Positions 37,481 to 47,148 of a stretch of DNA of 64,000 bases are shown piece after piece. Origin of the DNA: Saccharopolyspora gloriosae. GTDB taxonomy: Bacteria > Actinomycetota > Actinomycetes > Mycobacteriales > Pseudonocardiaceae. A program made the translations under genes and the position numbers. A model generated the notes under the pieces. It was not told the DNA's origin, did not search any database, and saw nothing but the letters and a program-made list of their open reading frames with translations. Numbering within the stretch: position 1 is the first letter of the stretch; each line of letters opens with the position of its first letter. The DNA is taken from positions 5,689,470 to 5,753,469 of the forward strand of contig NZ_CP059557.1 in NCBI RefSeq assembly GCF_022828475.1. The letters are read 5' to 3'.

Positions 37481-38656
37481 TCAGCTCGGCAGGCGAGGGC
37501 TGGGGAGCGTGCGCAGGACCAGGCCGGGATGCGGGTTGGGGCCGAACGCCGTGGCCTTCGCCGGGAGACGCACCCCGGTCGCCGCCGCCGCGGACAAATC
37601 CAACTTGCTCGGAGGGAACGTGATGGCGGCGACGCCACCGAGTTCACGCACCACGCTCAACGCCCGTGGCGCACTCGGCTCGTGGTGCACGGTCATCTCC
37701 GGCGAATCCCGAATCGTGTCAAGGAAAGCCTGCAGCACAGAGATGTGCATCGACCGCAACGACTCCGCGAACCGCCCGCACGGCCCGGCCAGGAAATGCG
37801 CATCGGGACGGTCCAGGAGGAACGCCCGCTCCGGGGTGGCGATGATGAACGCAGGCCCGTGGTACGCCCGCGCCCGCAATACGTCGAGCCATTCCTCCAA
37901 CGGTCCGCTCAGCGCCGTGATTTGGAACCACTGCTGCGCGGCGGCGAGCACTCTCCACGGGTCGGCGTGCGGCAACACCCGGTGCACCGGCCGCAGCCGA
38001 AACGGACTGCGCTTGGTGTCGACGAGCAACGCGGGCAGGTAATCCCACGGTCCACGGCCATATCCGGCGGCGTGAACGTCCCGGCGGAACCGCCGGGCGG
38101 CGACATGCCGGTGATGCCCGTCCGCGATCAGCGCGGACCGTTGATGCAGCGCATCAATGATCTCACCGCAGGTTTCCCGTTCCGCGAGTCGCCATACGCG
38201 GTGTTCCTGACCGTCGGGGGTGCGCAGTTCGGTCAGTGGCCGTTGCCGGGTCGCCGTTTCCAGTTGCTCGGCGGTGCGGTCCGTCCCGGAATAGCCGAGC
38301 AAGATGGGCGGCATGCTCATTTCTCCCGCCCGCATCAGTTCGACCATGCCGTCGGTGTGCGCCGGCGTGACGTCCTCGTGCGGCAGCAGCCGGCTGTCCA
38401 GGTGCACGGCGGAGATCACTCCGCGTTGCACGCCGAGCGGGCCGGACTGCTGGTAGACGTACATCGCGGGCCGTTCCTCGCGGGCCAGGACTGCGAGCCG
38501 CTTCCATTCGTCCAGCAACCGCACGGAATTCCCGATGTCCACGCGATCCCACGGGGTAGCGTGCCGGTCCACGAGGCCGCGCAGGCGTTCGGGCGCGAGG
38601 ACCCAGGCGCGGAACGGGCGGATGTCCACTCCCACACGTACCGAACTCGTCACCAC
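37481..38656 (-). CDS. DUF1015-family protein (SerK-like)
   Basis: A 391-residue protein of the DUF1015 family, whose characterised archaeal member SerK is a free-serine kinase. Family marks are IRPFRAW at the N-terminus, YVYQQ near residue 67, and ALIADGHHRHVAARRF near 195, which corresponds to the usual DGHHRYE motif. The GTG at 38656 is used as the start. The function in actinomycetes is not known, and kinase activity is only an analogy. It is convergent with copA across two palindromes. Confidence 0.75.
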   Translation of the reverse strand: MVTSSVRVGVDIRPFRAWVLAPERLRGLVDRHATPWDRVDIGNSVRLLDEWKRLAVLAREERPAMYVYQQSGPLGVQRGVISAVHLDSRLLPHEDVTPAHTDGMVELMRAGEMSMPPILLGYSGTDRTAEQLETATRQRPLTELRTPDGQEHRVWRLAERETCGEIIDALHQRSALIADGHHRHVAARRFRRDVHAAGYGRGPWDYLPALLVDTKRSPFRLRPVHRVLPHADPWRVLAAAQQWFQITALSGPLEEWLDVLRARAYHGPAFIIATPERAFLLDRPDAHFLAGPCGRFAESLRSMHISVLQAFLDTIRDSPEMTVHHEPSAPRALSVVRELGGVAAITFPPSKLDLSAAAATGVRLPAKATAFGPNPHPGLVLRTLPSPRLPS

Positions 38657-38756
38657 CGCAGTATCAACCCGCTGCGGCGCGTGGGGTCAGGCGGCCGAGA
38701 AAAGCACCGATTTGTGCGCTATGCCAGGGGTTTACTCAACGGAGAGTGAACGACCC

Positions 38757-39209
38757 TCATCCGGGCGGGGTTGCGGCGAGTGCGGTGCGCAGCTCGCCGA
38801 GAGCTCGATCGACGGTGATCAGATCGTGGGTGCATTCCTGCTCCGCGCCCGGCCCCGGCGGGAAGCATCCGCGTCCCAACAGTCGTTCCACCCGCCGCTG
38901 CAGCTCCTGAGCCGAGGCGACGACCTGCGGAGGATGTTCCGTTGATTCGGTGGCGCTGAGCGCGATGTTGCGCACCTGCGCCACGTACCGTTCGCACCGT
39001 TCGGTGCCGTGCTGCGCAGGACTCGTGTAGCACCGGTCCTGCGACATGAATCCGATCTTGGTGATGATGTCGTCCCGGGAGGCGCTCGGCGCGTGGCGCT
39101 GAACTCCCGGGTCGGTCTGATACCCGGCGCATCCGGTCAACGCGAGCCCGGCTAGCAGCGCACCCACGGTCGACGGCAGAAACCGCCGACGCGACGTCCT
39201 CGTAGGCAT
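38757..39209 (-). CDS. Small secreted lipoprotein, cysteine-containing
   Basis: A 150-residue predicted lipoprotein. The signal peptide is RRRFLPSTVGALLAGLALTGC, with its basic start and hydrophobic core ahead of the lipobox Cys near residue 27. Four further cysteines (DRCYTS, ERCERY, GRGCFPP, QECTHD) could form two disulfides outside the cell. The family is not recognised. AAGGGGTGAGGG precedes the ATG at 39209. Confidence 0.7.
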   Translation of the reverse strand: MPTRTSRRRFLPSTVGALLAGLALTGCAGYQTDPGVQRHAPSASRDDIITKIGFMSQDRCYTSPAQHGTERCERYVAQVRNIALSATESTEHPPQVVASAQELQRRVERLLGRGCFPPGPGAEQECTHDLITVDRALGELRTALAATPPG

Positions 39210-39317
39210 CCCTCACCCCTTCCCCATGTCACGGTACGCCGGTTCTGTGGACAACTCGCCCGCGTCCGCCCGGGCGCCCCGGCGCCTCCACGTCGCCGAA
39301 ACCGCACCTCGATCTGG

Positions 39318-39366
39318 AGTGAACGGACCGTTCGACCAAACTCCTTGAACGAATGGTCCGTTCACT
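39318..39366. repeat. 49-bp nested palindrome, copy 10
   Basis: The inner ends are diverged (TTCGACCAAA; TTGAACGAATGG), but the outer ends are conserved. It lies in a divergent intergenic region. Confidence 0.88.
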
Positions 39367-39432
39367 CAACTCGCATCGAGCACCACCCTGTCCGACACAC
39401 CGACGCATACCCGAAAGTGGAGCGAGTTTTCG

Positions 39433-39481
39433 GGTGAACGGACCGTATTACCAAACTATTTGGACAGACGGGTCGTTCACT
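39433..39481. repeat. 49-bp nested palindrome, copy 11 (most degenerate)
   Basis: The left part reads GGTGAACGGACCGTATTACC and the right end GGTCGTTCACT. The length is still 49 bp. It starts 115 bp after copy 10, about 100 bp upstream of the AbiEi-like gene. Confidence 0.8.
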
Positions 39482-39579
39482 CTTCAAAAAACCGCCGAGT
39501 TATCCACAGGACGGCGATTTGTCCACAGATCTTGAGACCGACGTGGCGCCGGCGTTCTTCGACTGCTCATCGTGGAGTC

Positions 39580-40548
39580 ATGCCGAGGAGAACGATCGTT
39601 GACTGGGACGAAGTGGCCACGGCCGCCACTCATGGTGTGCTCACCGCACGCGCTCTCGACGAACTCGGCGTGCCAAGACAGACCGTGTACCACCGCGCTT
39701 CTATCGGCGGCCCATGGAAACGGCTGCTGCCGGGCGTCATCATGCTGTCCTCCGGCACCCCCACCCTCGAACAGCGCCATGACGCTGCGTTGCAGTACGC
39801 GGGCACCGGCGCAATGATCACCGGCTTGGCGGCATGTCGTTTGCACGGCATGACGCGCCTTCCCGAAACCGATGAGGTGCACATGCTCATCCCGGAAGCG
39901 CGCAAACGCGCCAGCAAAGGATTCGTCGAGATCGAGCGGACCACACGCCTGCCGTTGCCGGTGACTCGCGGCGGCTTCCGCGTCGCACCTCTCGTCCGGG
40001 CATTGCTGGACGCCGCGCGCCGTCTGCCCACCCTGGACCAAGTCCGAGCGCTACTCGCCGAGGCGGTGCAACGGGAATTGGTGACGCCGGAGGCACTCGC
40101 CGTCGAAGCGAAAGCCGGCTCACGACGTGGCATCGCCCGATGCCGAGTGGTACTCGAAGAAATGAACGCCAATGTGCATTCGCCCGCCGAAAGCTGGGCG
40201 TACCGCTTGGCGCAGAATTCAGATTTGCCCGCCATGCAGTGGAACGTCCGGCTGCTCGGACCGGACGGGAAGTTGCTGGGCATTCCCGACGGCTGGATGG
40301 ACGACGTGGGACTCGCCTGGCAGATCGACTCCACTGAGTACCACCTGGGGCCGACCTCCTACGAGAACACCGTGCTCCGCCATACCCTCATGACCGCCGC
40401 AGGTGTCGTTGTCGTGCACACGCTGCCGAAACGCATCCGCTCTGATCCCGCCGCGGTGATCGATGAACTTCGGCGCTCGTACCGCGCGGCTCAGCAACGA
40501 CCACGTCCCCTAGTGACCGCGGTCCCGCGTGCACCTCGACAACGCTGA
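39580..40548 (+). CDS. AbiEi-antitoxin-like protein with Vsr/DUF559-like C-terminus
   Basis: A 322-residue protein common in actinomycetes. The N-terminal winged helix (TARALDELGVPRQTVYHRA, residues ~22-40) resembles AbiEi type IV antitoxins. The middle region matches AbiEi_4-type folds. The C-terminal ~110 residues resemble the Vsr/DUF559 restriction-like fold (GIPDGWMDDVGLAWQIDS ... HTLPKRI). In active members the second motif has Glu; here it is Gln (AWQID), so nuclease activity is doubtful. No AbiEii nucleotidyltransferase toxin gene lies next to it. GGAGTC precedes the ATG. Confidence 0.6.
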   Translation: MPRRTIVDWDEVATAATHGVLTARALDELGVPRQTVYHRASIGGPWKRLLPGVIMLSSGTPTLEQRHDAALQYAGTGAMITGLAACRLHGMTRLPETDEVHMLIPEARKRASKGFVEIERTTRLPLPVTRGGFRVAPLVRALLDAARRLPTLDQVRALLAEAVQRELVTPEALAVEAKAGSRRGIARCRVVLEEMNANVHSPAESWAYRLAQNSDLPAMQWNVRLLGPDGKLLGIPDGWMDDVGLAWQIDSTEYHLGPTSYENTVLRHTLMTAAGVVVVHTLPKRIRSDPAAVIDELRRSYRAAQQRPRPLVTAVPRAPRQR

Positions 40549-40720
40549 ATGCCGCCTCCTGCCGACAGTGAACGGAACTCTCACCCAGCCCATCGGCCTC
40601 GCGCCACCGACGACACGCTCCCGATGATGTGCATCGCGGGCGGCCCGACAGAAATCCCGGAGCCTCCGGCGCCCAGCCCCCTCACGCAGCACACGCCCGA
40701 CGTGCACGGGGAGCTTTGGG

Positions 40721-40769
40721 AGTGAACGGACCGTTCGTCCAATCCGATGAGATGAACGGTCCGTTCACT
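40721..40769. repeat. 49-bp nested palindrome, copy 12
   Basis: The left arm is AGTGAACGGACCGTTCGTCC. The right inner end has GATGAACGG in place of GACGAACGG. Confidence 0.9.
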
Positions 40770-40849
40770 CCGATTGATGCCGGCGCGGCGGCGCCTGGCG
40801 GATGTCGCGCCGACGCATGGCATGGGGCGGCGGCGGGAGCGGGGTTCGG

Positions 40850-40898
40850 AGTGGACGGACCGTTCGCCCAGTCTGACTGGACGAACGGTCCGTTCACT
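40850..40898. repeat. 49-bp nested palindrome, copy 13
   Basis: It starts 129 bp after copy 12. The left arm reads AGTGGACGGACCGTTCGCCC and the right arm is intact. Confidence 0.9.
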
Positions 40899-40917
40899 CC
40901 ACTGGCTGCTCCGGGGG

Positions 40918-41151
40918 TCAGGGTTGGGCTAGGCGTAGGAGGCGGGCGCAGGCTGTGTCTTCGTCGGGGGATGAGGTGATCACGTGCCAGACGCCGCGTT
41001 CGGCGACGCCGGTGTCCCAGCCGTTTTCGCCCTTGCGCAGGAACAGGAATTCCGTGGGCGGCGTGCGGGGCTCGTGCACACCTTCGATCCACAGCTCGCT
41101 CTCGGCGACACCGGACCCACGCAGCAGGGTGAACAGTTCGCGGCGATCCAT
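40918..41151 (-). CDS. Probable immunity protein for the TNT-type toxin
   Basis: A 77-residue cytosolic protein with no signal peptide, encoded 4 bp after the TNT toxin gene on the same strand. It opens MDRRELFTLLRGSGV, followed by a short beta-rich middle (ESELWIEGVHE, TEFLFLRKGENGW) and a C-terminal helix DTACARLLRLAQP. Toxin genes of this class are followed by an immunity factor (IFT for CpnT in M. tuberculosis) that binds and blocks the NAD+ glycohydrolase. Identification rests on position and size. The sequence family was not verified. Confidence 0.7.
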   Translation of the reverse strand: MDRRELFTLLRGSGVAESELWIEGVHEPRTPPTEFLFLRKGENGWDTGVAERGVWHVITSSPDEDTACARLLRLAQP

Positions 41152-41155
41152 CCGC

Positions 41156-41917
41156 CTACCGTAGATCGTCCGCGGGTTTGAGGTATCCGTTGGAAAGCAG
41201 CCACCGGACGTTCAGCCGCTGCCCCTCGTCCGGCTGGAGGAACGCGGAATCGAGCAGGATCTGGGTTCCGCCGCCGGGCTGCGCGAACCAAGGTGCGATC
41301 GGGCCTTCCCACACGGTGAACGGGCGGGCCACCTCGTACCGGTGGTAGCCGCATGGGAAGTCGGCTTCGCGGGTGGTGAGGCTCTGCGGTGGCAGCGAGC
41401 GCTCGGCGTAATCGTCTCCGGCCGGGGCGAGGAAGGAACCGTACTCGGAGCCGAAGCGGTCCAGGTCGTCACCGACCTCCAGCAGCTCGGGTTCCTTGTC
41501 GGGACTGCCGTCCGGTCGCACGTCGAAACCGTCCTGCGGCGGGTATTTCCAGCTGTTCGCGGCCGGATCCCAATACGTGTCGAGGAACTCGGCGGGGGCG
41601 AGGTCTCCGCTGCGCGAGTAGCCGTCCAGCAATGGACCGACCGGCTCTTGCCACGGCCGGGGCAGGTGCTCGGGACCCCAGCGCTCGTCCCCGTCGTGCA
41701 CGCCGGAACACGGCACGTGCGGCCCGGAGCTCGACGGCTGCGCCGAGGCGGTCTGCGCCGGCCCGAACGGGGCCGGAACGACCGGGATCAGCACCGCCGA
41801 CAGCCCGACGCTCAGTGCCATCAGCACCCGAACGCCGCGGTTTCCGCCGCGCGTCCGTGACGGCGCGGAACGCGCGTTCTCGGCGGGGCGCTTGTTCGCC
41901 CGTCCGAACCCCAGCAT
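41156..41917 (-). CDS. Secreted TNT-domain toxin (NAD+ glycohydrolase)
   Basis: A 253-residue exported protein. A Sec signal follows a basic N-terminus (GVRVLMALSVGLSAVLIPVV, cleavage near TASA-QPSS). The C-terminal ~150 residues match the tuberculosis necrotizing toxin fold: GDLAPAEFLDTYWDP, then LDRFGSEYGSFLAP (with the Arg and Tyr of the NAD site), YAERSLPPQSL, and the end strand GPIAPWFAQPGGGTQ with the catalytic-type Gln. Here the domain is free-standing rather than fused to a channel as in CpnT. AAGGGAG precedes the ATG at 41917. Predicted role: NAD+ depletion in a competitor or host cell, with self-protection by the next gene. Confidence 0.85.
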   Translation of the reverse strand: MLGFGRANKRPAENARSAPSRTRGGNRGVRVLMALSVGLSAVLIPVVPAPFGPAQTASAQPSSSGPHVPCSGVHDGDERWGPEHLPRPWQEPVGPLLDGYSRSGDLAPAEFLDTYWDPAANSWKYPPQDGFDVRPDGSPDKEPELLEVGDDLDRFGSEYGSFLAPAGDDYAERSLPPQSLTTREADFPCGYHRYEVARPFTVWEGPIAPWFAQPGGGTQILLDSAFLQPDEGQRLNVRWLLSNGYLKPADDLR

Positions 41918-42504
41918 CGGAACTCCCTTTGATCGCAGCGATTGATCCACTGATAGCCGCCGGACGGCCCCGCACGGAATACTCCGGAGCGAACCGAACC
42001 CGATTGATCCAAGTGATCGACCCGATCAGGTGGATCTTGAAACGGACACTGACTCTCCGCACCTGGATCGCCCTCACGTGCATCCTGGTGCCGGCACGAG
42101 GAACACCGACCCCAGGCGCGCACCACCGAACACAATTGGTCCTATTTGGACGACGCTTGCCCTGATGATTCGACGCCGTCTTGATGAAACCCACCCGTTG
42201 CCGAGCCGATCTCACCGGGGCACGCGTCCACGTCCCGGTCAACATCGCACAATCGCGGCAGAAAACCCCGCTGCGGACATCCGAATTCGGGCTCCGCCCG
42301 ATTCGGCGACCGCCGTCAGGCGAACCGGAGCACACCCGAAACCCCGGAAGACCACGCATGGTGAAGCCTTCACCGACGACGCCGAACCCTTCTCAAAACG
42401 ACCTCGTGATCAACCTCACTGATTTCGCCCCGCTCTTGCCCTTTCCTTGTTTTGACCGGAACGGCTATTTCGCGCACGACACACCCGCGGGATACGCGGA
42501 TCAA
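41918..42504. other. 587-bp region upstream of the toxin, no gene supported
   Basis: The right part is less GC-rich than the surrounding genes. Long frames on both strands lack domain features and ribosome sites. It carries the toxin promoter on the minus strand. A decayed gene is possible but cannot be shown. Confidence 0.35.
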
Positions 42505-42777
42505 TCACATCGGATCGGAATGCTCCGATTCCGCCACACGGTCGACGGCGCCGCGAACTCGCTCGGGCTGCGGAATGAGCAGCTCATCCACCCCGCAGCC
42601 GAGGACGACGCAGAGCACGTCCAAGTCGTTGAGCTTGACGCTGCCGGGCTGGCCGGACCACAGCGCCGACATCTTGCCCGCCGAGATCACCATGCCCCGT
42701 TCGGCGAGTCTGCGCTGCAGGTCACCCGCCTTCCATATACCGCGATTGGCCGCAGCCAGCCGCAGATTCCATCGCAT
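42505..42777 (-). CDS. Small XRE/Cro-type helix-turn-helix regulator
   Basis: A 90-residue protein. The N-terminal two-thirds form a Cro/CI-type helix-turn-helix: RLAAANRGIWKAGDLQRRLAERG, then ISAGKMSALWSGQPGSVKL, and NDLDVLCVVLGCGVDELL. The start at 42777 is supported by GGAGGGTGA. It lies divergent from the encapsulin operon with a 734-bp gap. Regulation of that operon, or of the TNT toxin, is possible but unproven. Such short XRE proteins are common orphan regulators. Confidence 0.7.
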   Translation of the reverse strand: MRWNLRLAAANRGIWKAGDLQRRLAERGMVISAGKMSALWSGQPGSVKLNDLDVLCVVLGCGVDELLIPQPERVRGAVDRVAESEHSDPM

Positions 42778-43511
42778 CCGGTCACCCTCCTTCACCCCCA
42801 GCCGACCCAGCGGACGCATGCGCGACACCGATGCGGGACCACTTCGAGGTCCCCGCACCACGTCCGGCCGGCAACCCCGGAACACACCGAGCCCGAGACC
42901 ATTTCAATGTGGCCGAATTCGACTCGCCCAAGTCGGATTCAACCGCTGAACGGTACTGCATCGATCCAACCACTCCGCAACCGGTTCTCACCGAACACCT
43001 CCACATGACCCTCGATCGGAGCAGCGGCCACACACGGAACGAACCGATCCGCGCACAATCCCGGGCAGCGGTTCCAGAAAGACCAAAGAACGATGAATTG
43101 ATTACGGCGACAACTACTTTTAGTGGCCGCAAAACTCGAATCGTGGGTCCACGCAGATTCCGCTACGGCGAGCAAACGGCACAGTCAGGTTTGGCACCTT
43201 CGGGTGACTGTACGACTCCATCTGGCGGTGCTAGCGTCTCTCCCGCCAGGAAATGAGCAGGGATTTCGCCGATGTTCAGTATCCACGTCGGCCTCTATCC
43301 ATTCACCCAAAACCAGTTCGACTCGGACCGGTTCATATCGGTTCGAGCCATTGTCGGCCAGTTCCGCGTCGCGGCCCCTCCCGGCTCGGAGCAGTGGTCG
43401 TGCGCTCCCGGATCGACGGGCGACGGAGCCCGGCCGGCCGGGTGCATCCCGCTTCACCGGCGCATTCGGCGCTGTTTCCCTGACCTCGTACGAAAGATTA
43501 GGTGGTACGTC
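42778..43511. other. 734-bp divergent region, probable regulatory leader of the encapsulin operon
   Basis: This is one of the longest gene-free stretches and is noticeably less GC-rich around 43080-43230. The frame of shell 1 is open upstream to 43272, but no conserved shell sequence precedes the GTG at 43512. I see no tRNA or riboswitch I can name. Confidence 0.45.
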
Positions 43512-44918
<1,407 letters not shown>

Positions 44919-44924
44919 TCCGGC

Positions 44925-47090
44925 GTGCGGGCCTTGGAGATCGCGGGTGCCGGCGGGCCGTGCGGCGCGCGGCTGAACCCGCACGTGGATCGTGCGTACG
45001 CGAACACCGTGCGGTGGGTGCGCGACCAAGGCCTGCTCGTGTCCGATGTGGACTTATCCGGTCCGCTTCGAAGTTCGACGGCGGGGATCGCCGGCTCCCC
45101 GTCGTCCTGGCCTGTTGACGCACCGGATTCGGCCCGGTGCTCCGCAGGGCGGCAGGCTCCGGAATCGGTGGGCTCCACCGGTCCGGGGGTACCCGCATCC
45201 GGCATCCGGGATCAGGTGCTGCTCGCCGCCTGGACACATCCCGACGTGCCGGGGCCGGAGCTGGCGCTGATCGCCTGCTTCGGGGTGTGGGTGGACGCGG
45301 TTCGCCACCACCTGCGGCGACACCGCCAGGGGACGGTGGTCGAACGCTACGTGGCGGAGCTGCGGGCGATTCCGGCCGGTCCACCGGGCGGAGGTGCTAC
45401 CGGGGACGCCGCTGATCCGGTCGAGCGTGGCCTGTGCGACCTGCGCGCACGGGTCGCGCCGGCGTGGCGGTGGCAGCTCGATACCGCGCTGATCGACCTG
45501 CTGCGTGGGCAAGCGGCGGAATCGGCCGGTTCGGCGGTGTCCCGGGTGCCCAATCCGATCGACCACGTGGAACTGGGCCGAGAGACCGGTCCGGGACCGT
45601 GGGCGGCACAGCTGGTGGCGTACGGACTGCGCACGAATCTACCGGTCGAGGTCACCGGTGGCACGGCGTTTCGCTTGGTGCACAACGCCTTCTGCGATCT
45701 GGCGCTGCTGCGCGCCCCGTCCGGCCCCGCGCTGGAGAGTTCCCGGACCGCGCTGTCCGACAGCGTCGTCGTGCTGCAACGGCATTTCGGGCAGTCCCGT
45801 TCGCTGGCCGTGGGCATGCTCGACGATCTGCGGGCGCGGCGGGCACAGCGGTTCGATGAGCTCACCACCACCGAACTGCCCACGTTGCTCGCCGACTGCC
45901 GGGACGCGGCGCAGCGCGACGCGGTGCTCCGCTACGTGCAGGGCCTGCGGGATTGGCTGGCCGGCCTGCTGGCGTGGCGGCCGGACGCGGCGGCAGAGGC
46001 GGTGCCGCGAAAACCGGTCGCCCGCCAAGGCGCGGCGAACCGGTTGCGGCTGCCGGATCCCTTCATGCCCTTCGACACCCACCCGAATCCAGGACTCGAG
46101 GACGCCCGGCGGCACACCCTGGCTTGGGCAGGGGACCACGGGTTGCTGCGTACCGACGGCGAGCAGGGCCAACAGGCGCGGCAGTGGACGCCCACCGGTT
46201 TCGATGCCGCCGACTACGCGCTGCTGGGCGCGCTGACCGTGCCGGATGCGGACGAAGCGGAGTTGGCGCTGGCCACGGACCGGCAGGTGTGGGCGTGGTA
46301 CGCCGACGATCACCTGATCGGCTCCGTCGCGCGGGACGGCGAAACGGAGTTCCTGAACCGGCTCTCCACGCTGCTGCATCGGGACGCGGAAACACCGCGT
46401 GCTCCGTGGGAACAGGCGCTTTCCGACGTGTGGCACCGCACCGTCACGAGCCTCGAACCTCGCCCGCGCAGGGAGATCACGGTGCGGCTGATGGAAATGC
46501 TCGAACTCCGGGCGGCGGAGCTGCGAACCGCGGAGATCGTGGATCCGCTGGAACTGCTGGCGTCGCGGCGCCGCAGCTGCGGTGGCGAACTCACCGCAGC
46601 GCTGCTGCGCCATCGGCACGCTCCGGGGGTCCCCGCAGAGTTGTTCGCCACACCACCGATGCGCGCGTTGGCGAGAACGTTCGCCGAGGTAGGCGGCTTG
46701 CGCCAGGACCTCTTCCGGTTCCGCGCCGGGCATTCGGGTGCCCGGCCGATACCGGACACGGTGACCGCGGTGGCAACCTTCCTCAGCTGCGAACCGCACC
46801 AGACGGTGGCGATCGTCGATGACATGTGCACCGCACGCCTGCGGCGGTTCGAGTCGATCGCGCACCGGGAAGTTCCGGCGGTGAGCGCGGAATTCGAGCT
46901 CGACCTCGTGTCATTCGACCGGCTGGAGCGCTACGTGCGCGGAATGCAGCAGTGGATGGCGGGCGAACTGCGGTGGCTCTCGCTCACCGGCCGCTATGCG
47001 GGCAACGGCGATCGTCCGCGCCGCGCCCGCCGGGCGCTCGGCCGTCCGGCACTTGCGCACCAGCGCTTCCTGCGCCGGGCTCCCGGCTAA
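44925..47090 (+). CDS. Two-domain terpene-synthase-like protein, encapsulin cargo candidate, metal motifs degenerate
   Basis: 721 residues in two tandem class I terpene synthase-type domains, the same order as geosmin synthase. Domain 1 (~15-355) has [15 protein letters not shown] and [15 protein letters not shown], but its Asp-rich motif has become AVRHHL (125-130) and its NSE motif CDLALLRA (257-264). Domain 2 (~376-692) has [20 protein letters not shown] and keeps ADDHL (460-464), but NSE is QDLFRFRA (594-601). The terminal RY of bacterial terpene synthases remains (690-691). Activity is therefore doubtful in domain 1 and uncertain in domain 2. Low-complexity segments at 45-93 and 355-373 and a basic C-tail (692-721) could be disordered loading regions. 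It sits between the two shells. Confidence 0.85.
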   Translation: MRALEIAGAGGPCGARLNPHVDRAYANTVRWVRDQGLLVSDVDLSGPLRSSTAGIAGSPSSWPVDAPDSARCSAGRQAPESVGSTGPGVPASGIRDQVLLAAWTHPDVPGPELALIACFGVWVDAVRHHLRRHRQGTVVERYVAELRAIPAGPPGGGATGDAADPVERGLCDLRARVAPAWRWQLDTALIDLLRGQAAESAGSAVSRVPNPIDHVELGRETGPGPWAAQLVAYGLRTNLPVEVTGGTAFRLVHNAFCDLALLRAPSGPALESSRTALSDSVVVLQRHFGQSRSLAVGMLDDLRARRAQRFDELTTTELPTLLADCRDAAQRDAVLRYVQGLRDWLAGLLAWRPDAAAEAVPRKPVARQGAANRLRLPDPFMPFDTHPNPGLEDARRHTLAWAGDHGLLRTDGEQGQQARQWTPTGFDAADYALLGALTVPDADEAELALATDRQVWAWYADDHLIGSVARDGETEFLNRLSTLLHRDAETPRAPWEQALSDVWHRTVTSLEPRPRREITVRLMEMLELRAAELRTAEIVDPLELLASRRRSCGGELTAALLRHRHAPGVPAELFATPPMRALARTFAEVGGLRQDLFRFRAGHSGARPIPDTVTAVATFLSCEPHQTVAIVDDMCTARLRRFESIAHREVPAVSAEFELDLVSFDRLERYVRGMQQWMAGELRWLSLTGRYAGNGDRPRRARRALGRPALAHQRFLRRAPG

Positions 47091-47148
47091 TTTCCCGGAC
47101 CCTGGCAGGTCCGGTTCTTCCAGTAACGACAACGGGAATGGTGACTGC

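Larger units (their letters stand above)
40549..40917. other. 369-bp convergent intergenic region with two palindromes
   Basis: Located between the AbiEi-like gene and the immunity gene. It contains copies 12 and 13. The rest shows no gene. Confidence 0.6.

Noticed and set aside
42181-43008. Long plus-strand frame opposite the XRE gene
   Set aside because: It is low-complexity Pro/His/Arg-rich shadow sequence; the minus-strand HTH protein has a ribosome site and domain features.
43272-43511. N-terminal extension of shell 1 to an upstream start
   Set aside because: The extra 80 residues do not resemble encapsulin sequence, and a good ribosome site precedes the GTG at 43512.
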